This document shows positions 38,966 through 47,011 of a stretch of DNA of 64,000 nucleotides, in pieces. Source of the DNA: Pseudomonas sp. S31 (GTDB lineage: Bacteria > Pseudomonadota > Gammaproteobacteria > Pseudomonadales > Pseudomonadaceae). The stretch is taken from positions 1-64,000 of the forward strand of contig NZ_JACVVE010000034.1 of the NCBI RefSeq assembly GCF_016648105.1, written 5' to 3'. Below the pieces are notes generated by a model. That model did no database searches and had not been told where the DNA came from. It worked only from the letters and a program-made list of their open reading frames with translations. Position numbers and translations under genes: made by a program. Numbering within the stretch: the first letter of the stretch is position 1; every line of letters starts with the position of its first letter.

Positions 38966-41172
38966 TCAAGCATGTTCCTGTTCCTTCCTCCCTGTTGCCC
39001 TTGCGCGTGCCCCTGCTCGGCCTCGGGGTCGCCATAGCCCTTGCCGGCTGCGCCATGTCCGAGCGACCCATGCGCACCGACCCTGGCCTGATGCAGGAGG
39101 CCTTGGCCGGGGCAGGCGCCCCGTTGCCGGGCACTGACACTCGCCCGCCAGCTTCGGCGGCCGTGCCCACAGCGTCAACGCGGGCCATTCGCCAAGGCAA
39201 CCAGCACTTCGTTCGCCCTGCTCGCGCCCGCACGCCTGTGCAGGACAGCGAACGAGGCGACATCGTCTTCAATTTCACCGACCAGCCGATCGAGGCGGTG
39301 ATCAACAGCGTGATGGGCGATCTGCTGCACGAAAACTACAGCATCAGCCAAGGTGTGAAAGGCAGCGTCAGCTTCTCCACGTCCAAACCGGTCAACACGC
39401 AACAAGCCTTGTCGATCCTGGAAACCCTGCTGTCCTGGACCGACAACGCGATGATCCGCCAGGGCGAGCGCTACGTCATCCTGCCCGCCAGCCAGGCCGT
39501 CGCCGGCAAGCTGGTGCCGGACACCGCCGTGCAGCAACCGCCCTCGGGCCTGTCGGCCAGGCTGTTCCCGCTGCGCTACATCGGTGCCAACGAAATGCGC
39601 AAGCTGCTGCAACCCTTCGTGCGCGAAAACGCCTTCCTGCTGGTGGACCCGGCGCGCAACGTGATCAGCCTGGCCGGTACGCCGCAGGAGCTGGCCAACT
39701 ACCAGGACACGATCGACACCTTCGATGTCGACTGGCTCAAAGGGATGTCCATCGGCGTCTATGGGTTGCAACGGGCGTCGGTGGCCGAGTTGATGCCGCA
39801 GTTGCAGAAGTTGTTCGGCCCCGACAGCGGTATGCCACTGGCCGATATGGTCAGGTTCATGCCCAACGACCGCACCAATTCGATCGTGGCGATCTCCGCG
39901 CAACCCGAGTACCTGCAGGAAGTCGGCGACTGGATCCGCACCATCGACGAAGGCGGTGGTAACCAGCCGCAGCTCTATGTCTACGATGTGCGCAACATGA
40001 AGGCCGCCGACCTGGCCCGTTACCTGCGGCAGATCTATGGCTCGGGCAAGGTCGCAGACGACACCCCGGCCAAGGTCGCCCCCGGCTTGAAGACCACCAG
40101 CCTGACCTCGCTCAACGGCACCGGCAGCCAGTCACTGGCCACCTCTGGCATCCAGGAACAACACAGCGAAGCGTTCGACGAGCCGTCGGAACAGGACAGC
40201 GAAGAGCCCGCCCAGGAAACCACAGGTGAAACCGAAAGCGCCTCGGGCACGAGCCTGGAAGCGACCGTGCGGATCACCGCGCAAAAAGGCAGCAACCAGT
40301 TGCTGGTGCGAGCCCGCCCGGCGCAGTGGAAGGAGATCGAGTCGGCGGTCAAGCGCCTGGACACGCCACCGTTGCAGGTGCAGATCGAAACCCGGATCCT
40401 GGAGGTCCAGCTCACCGGCGACCTGGACCTTGGCGTGCAGTGGTACCTGGGGCGGCTGGCCGGTAACTCGACCAGCGACACCGTCGCCAACGAAAGAGGC
40501 AGCCAGGGTGCCCTCGGTGCTGGCGGCGTGGCGCTGGGCAGCAGTTCGTTGTTCTATTCGTTCGTCAGCGACAACCTGCAGGTGGCGTTGCGCGCCTTGG
40601 AAACACGGGGCCTGACCCAGGTGCTGTCGGCGCCCTCGCTGGTGGTGCTGAACAATCAGCAGGCGCAGATCCAGGTCGGCGACAACGTGCCGATCAACCA
40701 GACCACGGTGAACACCAGCACCTCCGACACCACGCTGAGCAGTGTCGAATACGTGCAGACCGGGGTCATCCTCGATGTGGTGCCACGGATCAACCCCGGT
40801 GGCCTGGTGTACATGGATATCCAGCAGCAGGTCAGCGATGCCGACGACAGCGCGGTGACCGACACCCAGCCCAACCCGCGCATCTCCAGCCGGGCGGTGT
40901 CGACCCAGGTGGCGGTGCAGAGCGGGCAGACGGTGCTGTTGGGCGGCTTGATCAAGCAGGACAACAGCAGTTCGGAAACCCGCGTGCCCTGGCTGTCGAG
41001 CATTCCCGGCCTGGGCTGGTTGTTTGGCAGCAACGCCAAGGGTCGCGATCGTACCGAACTGATCGTGCTGATTACCCCCAAGGTGGTGAACAACCCCGAG
41101 CAGGCGCGACAGGTCACGGCGGAATATCGACAGCAGATGCAGTTGTTGAAGGCCCAGGGGGTTGGCGGTTAG
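38962..41172 (+). CDS. gspD: Lipoprotein secretin GspD (liposecretin, HxcQ-like)
   Basis: A 736-residue outer-membrane secretin. The N terminus has a lipoprotein signal with lipobox LAGC ending at Cys30, so the protein should be lipid-anchored and self-piloting, as described for HxcQ of P. aeruginosa, without a pilotin. N0 to N3 periplasmic domains (about 95-460) are followed by the secretin core with the VPINQTTVNT gate segment and the closing LLGGLIKQD...VPWLSSIPGLGWLFGS block. A Ser/Glu-rich insert lies at about 385-425. It closes the operon, the order being E-F-G-H-I-J-K-L-M-C-D. Confidence 0.95.
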   Translation: MIKHVPVPSSLLPLRVPLLGLGVAIALAGCAMSERPMRTDPGLMQEALAGAGAPLPGTDTRPPASAAVPTASTRAIRQGNQHFVRPARARTPVQDSERGDIVFNFTDQPIEAVINSVMGDLLHENYSISQGVKGSVSFSTSKPVNTQQALSILETLLSWTDNAMIRQGERYVILPASQAVAGKLVPDTAVQQPPSGLSARLFPLRYIGANEMRKLLQPFVRENAFLLVDPARNVISLAGTPQELANYQDTIDTFDVDWLKGMSIGVYGLQRASVAELMPQLQKLFGPDSGMPLADMVRFMPNDRTNSIVAISAQPEYLQEVGDWIRTIDEGGGNQPQLYVYDVRNMKAADLARYLRQIYGSGKVADDTPAKVAPGLKTTSLTSLNGTGSQSLATSGIQEQHSEAFDEPSEQDSEEPAQETTGETESASGTSLEATVRITAQKGSNQLLVRARPAQWKEIESAVKRLDTPPLQVQIETRILEVQLTGDLDLGVQWYLGRLAGNSTSDTVANERGSQGALGAGGVALGSSSLFYSFVSDNLQVALRALETRGLTQVLSAPSLVVLNNQQAQIQVGDNVPINQTTVNTSTSDTTLSSVEYVQTGVILDVVPRINPGGLVYMDIQQQVSDADDSAVTDTQPNPRISSRAVSTQVAVQSGQTVLLGGLIKQDNSSSETRVPWLSSIPGLGWLFGSNAKGRDRTELIVLITPKVVNNPEQARQVTAEYRQQMQLLKAQGVGG

Positions 41173-41200
41173 GGTCATCCCAGGTGTTGGATCGCAGTGC

Positions 41201-41226
41201 CCCTTCGCGGGCAAGCCCGCGAAGGG
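41201..41226. terminator. REP-like hairpin between gspD and the ribitol dehydrogenase gene
   Basis: CCCTTCGCGGG - CAAG - CCCGCGAAGGG, perfect 11-bp arms, between two convergent genes. Confidence 0.7.
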
Positions 41227-41233
41227 AGCGCCG

Positions 41234-41962
41234 CTACATGTCGAACGCCGAAGGCAGCACGACCATGTCGCGAATGGTGACATTGCGTGGGCGGGTCAGC
41301 ATGTACATCACCGCATCGGCCACCACCTCCGGCTCGATCAAGGTGCCATTGGCCTTCGCCTTGGCCAGGTTCTCCGCTGGCCAGTCGGCCAGCAACGGGC
41401 TCACCACCGGGCCCGGCGATACCGCCCCGATCCTGACACCCTTGGTGTTCACCTGCCGGCGCGTGGTCTGTACGAAGCAGTTCACCGCCCACTTGGACGC
41501 CGAGTACACCGGCTCCCAGGCCACCGGGAAATGCCCCGCCACCGACCCGGTCACGACGATATCGCCGGTGCCGCGCTCGAGCATGTGCGGCAAGACATCG
41601 CGCACGTTCTTGATCACCGCGTTGACGTTCAGGTTGAGCATGCGGTCGATGGCGGCCGGGTCGGCGTCGACCACTTCGCCACCGAGGTAGCAGCCGGCAT
41701 TGGCATAGAGAATGTCGAGCTTGCCGGCCAGTTCCAGTACCTTGCGCAGCAAGGTCGAGCAGCTGTCTGGGTCGAGCAGGTCGATGTGCAGCGGCACGGC
41801 CGCCTCACCCAGTCGTTCACAGGCCCGGCCAAGTGCGTCCTGGTCGCGGTCCACCAAGACCACAAAGGCACCGGCCGCGAGCATCGCTTCGGTTGTCGCC
41901 AGGCCGATGCCCGATGCCGCGCCGGTTACCGCTGCCACCTTGCCTTCGAGTTCGTTAGCCAT
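41234..41962 (-). CDS. rbtD: Ribitol 2-dehydrogenase (SDR family)
   Basis: A 242-residue SDR strongly resembling enterobacterial ribitol dehydrogenase, which oxidises ribitol to D-ribulose with NAD. Shared features are VTGAASGIGLA (12-22), ANAGCYLGG, the VTGSVAGHFPVAWEPVYSASK active-site stretch with YSASK, TTRRQV, GAVSPGPVVSPLL and the end TRPRNVTIRDMVVLP. ATG 41962 follows GAGGAG; a longer frame to 42046 covers an operator and is rejected. It is on the minus strand after a LacI gene, with two LacI-type operators in its promoter region and a kinase gene divergent nearby. Confidence 0.85.
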   Translation of the reverse strand: MANELEGKVAAVTGAASGIGLATTEAMLAAGAFVVLVDRDQDALGRACERLGEAAVPLHIDLLDPDSCSTLLRKVLELAGKLDILYANAGCYLGGEVVDADPAAIDRMLNLNVNAVIKNVRDVLPHMLERGTGDIVVTGSVAGHFPVAWEPVYSASKWAVNCFVQTTRRQVNTKGVRIGAVSPGPVVSPLLADWPAENLAKAKANGTLIEPEVVADAVMYMLTRPRNVTIRDMVVLPSAFDM

Positions 41963-42012
41963 TGGGTGTCTCCTCGTCCCCTCGAGCGGGACTTTGATCA
42001 TCTTGTAAGGCC

Positions 42013-42030
42013 AATGTAGACGTTTACATT
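42013..42030. promoter_or_regulatory. LacI-type operator 1 (upstream of rbtD)
   Basis: AATGTAGACGTTTACATT, an 18-bp palindrome with an ACGT core, 51 bp upstream of the dehydrogenase start. It is one of four copies sharing AATGTnnACGTnnACATT. Confidence 0.75.
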
Positions 42031-42081
42031 TGCCAGGTAAATGCATCCGAGCGACCGCGACTTTAGGGCCGCCTCGCCGGC

Positions 42082-42099
42082 TATGTCAACGTTAACATT
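42082..42099. promoter_or_regulatory. LacI-type operator 2 (between lacI-like gene and rbtD)
   Basis: TATGTCAACGTTAACATT, 69 bp centre-to-centre from operator 1, ending 5 bp before the stop codon of the LacI gene. Confidence 0.75.
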
Positions 42100-42103
42100 T
42101 GCC

Positions 42104-43102
42104 TCAGATTTCGAGCTGGCCCTTCACCACCTGGTCGGCCAGGAGCGCATCGGGGTCGTCGATCTTGCGCAGCAGCAGGTTGATCGCCTCGAGCCCAAGT
42201 TGCGCGCTGTCGTGGCTGACGCAAGGAATCGGGTCGCCATGGATCTCGGCGTAATGTACGTGGTCGATGCTGAACAGCGCGATGTCCGCCCTGCCCAGGC
42301 CCTGCTCGCGCATCGCCTGCAATGCGCCCAGGGTGATCAGCACATTGAGCCCATAGATCGCGTCGGGGCGCTTGCCCTGGCGCAGATACTCGCCGACCGC
42401 CTGGCAGGCCGGCGCCAGGGTGTAGTCGCCATACAGCACCTCCAGCGTCACCGCTTCGTCGCACGCCTCGGTCGCGCGCCGGATGCCGTGCAACCTGCTC
42501 AAGGTGATATGCGAATGTTCCGGGCCGGCCACCACCAGCAAATGCCGATGCCCCTGCGCCAGCAACGCCTGGGCGCCCTGGTAGCCGCTCTGCTCGTTGT
42601 CCAGGTACACCCCGGCGAACGGCGCGCCGGCCAGCTTGCGGTCGATCTGCACCACCGGAATACCGGCCATCTCCAGCTTGCCCAGATAGTCCGGCTGGTA
42701 CTGCGCGTCATCCGACACCGCCGACAGCAGGATGCCCGCCACCTGGTAGCTGAGCAGCGTGTCCACGGCGCGCGCCTCGAGGTCGGCCGAGCCATCGGTG
42801 TCGAACAGCATCAGCGTGTAGTCGCGCTTCTTCGCCTCGCGGGTGATTGCCTTGATGATTTCGCCATAGAACGGGTTGTCCAGGCTTGCCGTCACCAGCC
42901 CGAACAACCGGCTTTCGCGGTTTTTCAGGTTACGGGCGAAGGCATTGGGCACGTAGTTGAGTTCACGAGCCACCTTGAGGATCAGCGCCAGGGTTTCTTT
43001 CTTCACCTTTTCCGGCTGGTTGAGCGCGCGAGACACCGTGACCGTGGTCATGTTGACCCGTCGGGCGATGTCGGTGATGGTGGCTTTGCCTGCTGGCTTC
43101 AT
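42104..43102 (-). CDS. LacI-family regulator of the ribitol module
   Basis: A 332-residue LacI-type repressor. The N-terminal helix-turn-helix and hinge are TITDIARRVNMTTVTVSRALN and ELNYVPNAFARNL (shortened in each case to the core); the rest is a periplasmic-binding-protein-like sugar domain with FGLVTASLDNPFYGEI and the usual DIALFSIDHVHYAE. ATG 43102 has AGGAG upstream; a 91-residue extension in frame is not credible. Operators of the matching class lie both upstream of rbtD and upstream of the kinase gene, so it probably represses both arms and senses ribitol, ribulose or a phosphate ester. Confidence 0.9.
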   Translation of the reverse strand: MKPAGKATITDIARRVNMTTVTVSRALNQPEKVKKETLALILKVARELNYVPNAFARNLKNRESRLFGLVTASLDNPFYGEIIKAITREAKKRDYTLMLFDTDGSADLEARAVDTLLSYQVAGILLSAVSDDAQYQPDYLGKLEMAGIPVVQIDRKLAGAPFAGVYLDNEQSGYQGAQALLAQGHRHLLVVAGPEHSHITLSRLHGIRRATEACDEAVTLEVLYGDYTLAPACQAVGEYLRQGKRPDAIYGLNVLITLGALQAMREQGLGRADIALFSIDHVHYAEIHGDPIPCVSHDSAQLGLEAINLLLRKIDDPDALLADQVVKGQLEI

Positions 43103-43217
43103 GGCGGCTCCTTCTCGCGCTGGCCTGGTCTGGCCCCGATTTCCGCGGCCTGGAAGGCCTACCGCTGGGTCGAGGATGGCGTATTGTAATGCCAAATACC
43201 CTGTGCTAGCTTGCCCC

Positions 43218-43235
43218 AATGTTGACGTCGACAAT
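43218..43235. promoter_or_regulatory. LacI-type operator 4 (regulator/kinase intergenic)
   Basis: AATGTTGACGTCGACAAT, same 18-bp pattern with one outer mismatch, 116 bp upstream of the LacI gene start and 139 bp before the kinase start. Confidence 0.7.
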
Positions 43236-43297
43236 CTGGACCGATATCCGCCTGCGAGCCCTCGAAGAGCCGCCCCAGGCGTTTTTTTGAAACTCAT

Positions 43298-43315
43298 AAT
43301 GTTAACGTCTACATT
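43298..43315. promoter_or_regulatory. LacI-type operator 3 (upstream of the kinase gene)
   Basis: AATGTTAACGTCTACATT, 80 bp centre-to-centre from the operator at 43218 and 59 bp upstream of the kinase ATG. Confidence 0.75.
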
Positions 43316-43373
43316 CCTCCCGCCAACCGGGATTCCGACAACAACAAACAAGGCTAGAGCGAGGAACGAACGC

Positions 43374-44972
43374 ATGACCTACGTGATCGGCGTCGATATC
43401 GGTACGCAAAGTACCAAGGCCCTGCTGACCTCGACCCAGGGTGCCATCCTGGCCCAGGCGTCGGTTGCCTACCAGGTCGAACAACCCTACCCGCTGTGGG
43501 CCGAGCAATGGCCGGACGTATGGCTCGACGCCGTCCAGGCGACCATTGCCGAAGTGGTCGCGCAGAGCCACGTGCCGGCCAGCGAGATCAAGGCAATCTG
43601 TGTCAGCAGCCTGTATGGCGGCTCGGGCATTGCGGTGGACGCCGACATCCGCCCGCTGCACCCCTGCCTGATCTGGATGGACCGCCGCGCCACCGCCGAG
43701 ACCGAGTGGGTGCGCCAGCACCTGGACATGGAGCAGCTGCAGACCATCAGCGGCAACGGCGTCGACAGCTACCACGGCTTCACCAAGATGCTCTGGATCA
43801 AGCGCAATCAGCCCGAGGTCTGGGCGCGCACCCGCTACCTGCTACCGCCCAACAGCTATGTGCAGTACCACCTGACCGGCGAATTGGCGGTGGACCACAG
43901 CTCGGCGGGCAACATCGGCGGCGTCTACGACATTCGCACGCGCACTTGGTCGACCCCACTGATGGAGGCATTGGGCATCGACCCAGCGCTGATGCCGCAG
44001 CGGCTGGTCGAGTCCAGCGAGATCGTCGGCGGCCTCACCGCCGAAGCCGCCGCGCGGCTGGGCCTGGCACCCGGTACGGCAGTGGTGGCCGGCGGTGTCG
44101 ATGCCGCCATGGCCACCCTGGCGGCCGGTGTGGTCGAACCGGGCAACCACGTGGCGATGATGGGCACCAGCATGTGCTGGGGCTTCATCAACCAGCAGAC
44201 CGATGCCAGGCTCGGCCTGGTCAGTTTCCCCTATGTGCACGACCCCGCCGAGAACATCTACATGTTTGGCGGAGCCATCGCCACGGGCGCCTCGGTCAGT
44301 TGGTTCCGCGACCAGTTCTGCACCCAGGAAAAGCAAGCTGCGGCCTTGTCATCCGGCGTCGAGGTGCATCAGTTGATGGAGCGCCAGGCCGCCGATACCC
44401 CGGCCGGCGCCGATGGCCTGGTGTTTCTGCCGTACCTGATGGGTGAGCGCAGCCCGGTGTGGGACGCCCAGGCATCCGGGGCCTATGTCGGGCTGTCGTT
44501 GTTCCACACCAAGGCCCACCTGTATCGCGCGGTGCTCGAAGGCCTGGCGTTCGCCTTGCGCCACAACATGGAGCGCGGGCAACAGGCCGCAGTGCGCCTC
44601 GACCCTGAGCTGATCGTGGTCGGTGGCGCTGCGGCCTCGGACCTGTGGATGCAGATCATCGCCGATATCACCGGCTACCCGGTGCTGACCATCGAGCAAG
44701 CCGTGGAGGCGCCCTTGGGCGGTGCCATGCTGGCCGCCCTGGCCATCGGCGAAATCACCGACCTGGCGCAGGTGCGCGACTGGCGAACCCTGTGCCCGCG
44801 CGCCCAGCCCAACCCGGTCAACCGGGCTACCTACGACCGGCTGTTCGAAATTTACTGCAACCTCTACCCAGCGCTGAAACCGAGCATGCATGGCCTGGCC
44901 GCACTGCGCCAGGCGCCTCGCCAGCACCTTGCGCCCGCCTCGGCCGAGGCGCCCGCCCCGCTCCACGCGTGA
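43374..44972 (+). CDS. FGGY-family carbohydrate kinase (probable D-ribulokinase)
   Basis: A 532-residue two-domain sugar kinase. The first ATPase-fold motif is VIGVDIGTQSTKALL (4-18), and later blocks include WMDRRA, GGVDAAMATLAAG and the FGGY-C signature VVGGAAASDLWMQIIADITG (about 412-431). The family phosphorylates xylulose, ribulose, erythritol or glycerol. The adjacent ribitol dehydrogenase argues for D-ribulose to D-ribulose 5-phosphate, which enters the pentose phosphate pathway; specificity is inferred only from context. GAGGAA is at 43361-43366. It is transcribed divergently from the LacI gene with two operators between. No ribitol transporter is present in the window. Confidence 0.87.
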   Translation: MTYVIGVDIGTQSTKALLTSTQGAILAQASVAYQVEQPYPLWAEQWPDVWLDAVQATIAEVVAQSHVPASEIKAICVSSLYGGSGIAVDADIRPLHPCLIWMDRRATAETEWVRQHLDMEQLQTISGNGVDSYHGFTKMLWIKRNQPEVWARTRYLLPPNSYVQYHLTGELAVDHSSAGNIGGVYDIRTRTWSTPLMEALGIDPALMPQRLVESSEIVGGLTAEAAARLGLAPGTAVVAGGVDAAMATLAAGVVEPGNHVAMMGTSMCWGFINQQTDARLGLVSFPYVHDPAENIYMFGGAIATGASVSWFRDQFCTQEKQAAALSSGVEVHQLMERQAADTPAGADGLVFLPYLMGERSPVWDAQASGAYVGLSLFHTKAHLYRAVLEGLAFALRHNMERGQQAAVRLDPELIVVGGAAASDLWMQIIADITGYPVLTIEQAVEAPLGGAMLAALAIGEITDLAQVRDWRTLCPRAQPNPVNRATYDRLFEIYCNLYPALKPSMHGLAALRQAPRQHLAPASAEAPAPLHA

Positions 44973-45039
44973 CTTCGCCATTCGGCTGGCCGCTAAGCGC
45001 GCCAGCCAGTACCATGCCTGCGCACACCAGAGGCCAGCC

Positions 45040-45891
45040 ATGTTCGATTGGGAAGATCTTCGCCACTTCAGCGCATTCACCCGCAGCGGTTCATTGTCCG
45101 CAGCCGCCAAGCTGCTGGGGGTCGACCACGCCACCGTCGCCCGGCGCATCGCCGCGCTGGAAGCGGCGCTCAACCTCAAGCTGGTCGACCGTCGCCCCAG
45201 GGCCTACGAGCTGACCGAGCACGGGCGCCGGATCGCCGAGTTGGCCGAGCACATGGCCCAGGGCTCGTTCGCCGTGGAGCATTTCGCCAGCGCCGGGCAA
45301 CAAGCGGTCGAAGGCGAGGTGGTGCTGTCCGCGCCTCCGGCGCTGCTCGGCAGCATCATCGCCCGGCGCCTGGGCGAGTTGTACCGGCGCTACCCGCGGC
45401 TGCAGTTGCAGCTGGTCGGCAGCAAGTCGCGTGCCTCGTTGGCACGCCGCGAAGCGGACATCAGCGTGGCCCTGGCCAGGCCCAGCGAACCGACCTTGGT
45501 GGCCAGCCTGCTCGGCCACCTGGACTACCGCCTGTATGCTGCCCCCGAATACCTACGCTGCGCCTGCGCACCACGCTACATCGGCTACGACGCCTCGCAG
45601 GCAAAAACAGCGCAACAGCAATGGTTGCTCGAACAGACCGACAACGCCCCGTTCGCCCTGCAAAGCAACGACTTGCGCATCCAGGCCCAGGCCGCCGCCG
45701 GCGGGATCGGCATCGCCTGCCTGCCGGCCTTCATGGCCGAGGAACATGGCCTGGAAAGCATCGGGCCGGCGGAGCAGACCATGAGCATCGAGATCTGGCT
45801 GGCGGTCCACGAAGACGTACGCAACACGCCGCGGATCAAGGCCGTCACGGACTTCCTCGGGCAACACGTCAGGCCGTTGCTGCGCTTGTGA
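45040..45891 (+). CDS. LysR-family regulator
   Basis: A 283-residue LysR protein. The helix-turn-helix DLRHFSAFTRSGSLSAAAKLLGVDHATVARRI lies at about 5-37 (core SGSLSAAAKLLGVDHATVA). The effector domain is somewhat short, with LPAFMAEEHGLESI near 225-238. ATG 45040 has AGAGG upstream. It precedes an aldo/keto reductase gene on the same strand by 100 bp. A target cannot be named from sequence alone. Confidence 0.88.
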   Translation: MFDWEDLRHFSAFTRSGSLSAAAKLLGVDHATVARRIAALEAALNLKLVDRRPRAYELTEHGRRIAELAEHMAQGSFAVEHFASAGQQAVEGEVVLSAPPALLGSIIARRLGELYRRYPRLQLQLVGSKSRASLARREADISVALARPSEPTLVASLLGHLDYRLYAAPEYLRCACAPRYIGYDASQAKTAQQQWLLEQTDNAPFALQSNDLRIQAQAAAGGIGIACLPAFMAEEHGLESIGPAEQTMSIEIWLAVHEDVRNTPRIKAVTDFLGQHVRPLLRL

Positions 45892-45991
45892 ATTTTTGCA
45901 GGTGCCCCCTGCATCTATACGGAATGTCCATACAGAGGCCTTGCGGCTACGCTTTACCGATTGCTGAAACAGCCACTGAAAGGAGACACCG

Positions 45992-46987
45992 ATGCAGTAC
46001 GTCAAGCTGGGCAACACTGGCCTGGACATCTCGAAACTGTGCCTGGGCTGCATGACATTCGGTGAGCCGGACGCCGGCACCCACCCCTGGACCCTCGGCG
46101 AGGCGGACAGCCGGCCGATCATTCGGCATGCCGTCGAGCAAGGCATCAACTTCTTCGACACCGCCAACAGCTACTCGGCCGGGACGTCGGAAATCATCCT
46201 CGGCAAGTTGCTCAAAGAATTCACGCGCCGCGACGAGACGGTGATCGCAACCAAGGTGTTCTACCCCGCCAACATGTGGGAAGGCAGCAACCGCCCCAAC
46301 GAACAGGGGCTGTCGCGCAAGGCCATCATGACGGCCATCGACGCCAGCCTCAGCCGGCTGGGCACCGACTACGTCGACCTGTACCAGATCCATCGCTGGG
46401 ACTACCACACGCCCATCGAGGAAACCATGGAAGCCCTGCACGACGTGGTCAAGGCCGGCAAGGCCCGCTACATCGGCGCTTCGTCGATGTACGCCTGGCA
46501 GTTCGCCAAGGCTCAACAAGTAGCAGCCAGCAACGGTTGGAGCCGCTTCGTGTCGATGCAGAACTACCTCAACCTGCTGTACCGCGAGGAAGAGCGCGAG
46601 ATGATCCCGCTGTGCCTCGACCAAGGTGTCGGCCTGATGCCCTGGAGCCCGATGGCCCGTGGCCGGCTGACCCGCCCGCACGGCCAGCAGACCGAGCGCA
46701 CCCGCACCGACATCTCCGGCCGCTCGTTCTACGAGAAGACCGAAACCGAGGATGGCCGGGTGATCGACGGCGTCGAGCAACTGGCCAAGGAACGTGGCGT
46801 GCCGATGGCCCAGGTAGCCTTGGCCTGGGTCCTGGCCAAGCGCGGCGTGTCGGCCCCGATCGTCGGCGCCTCCAAGGCCACCCAGCTCGACGATGCGATC
46901 GCCGCGCTGGACCTGCGACTGAGCAGCGAGGATATCGCCCGCCTCGAAGCCCCGTATGTGCCCCATGCGGTGACTGGCTTCAAGTGA
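45992..46987 (+). CDS. Aldo/keto reductase (YajO/tas-like)
   Basis: A 331-residue NADPH-dependent aldo/keto reductase. It has MQYVKLGNTGLDISKLCLGCMTFG at the N terminus (shortened), FFDTANSYSAG with the catalytic Asp and Tyr, RDETVIATKVF with the Lys, and YQIHRWDY with the His, plus the C-terminal GASKATQLDDAIAALDL. All four catalytic residues are present. The family reduces aldehydes and ketones of many kinds. AAGGAGA is at 45980-45986. The gene lies next to a LysR gene but may be an independent unit. Confidence 0.9.
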   Translation: MQYVKLGNTGLDISKLCLGCMTFGEPDAGTHPWTLGEADSRPIIRHAVEQGINFFDTANSYSAGTSEIILGKLLKEFTRRDETVIATKVFYPANMWEGSNRPNEQGLSRKAIMTAIDASLSRLGTDYVDLYQIHRWDYHTPIEETMEALHDVVKAGKARYIGASSMYAWQFAKAQQVAASNGWSRFVSMQNYLNLLYREEEREMIPLCLDQGVGLMPWSPMARGRLTRPHGQQTERTRTDISGRSFYEKTETEDGRVIDGVEQLAKERGVPMAQVALAWVLAKRGVSAPIVGASKATQLDDAIAALDLRLSSEDIARLEAPYVPHAVTGFK

Positions 46988-47011
46988 AACCCGCCGCCTG
47001 CTAGCGCCCAC

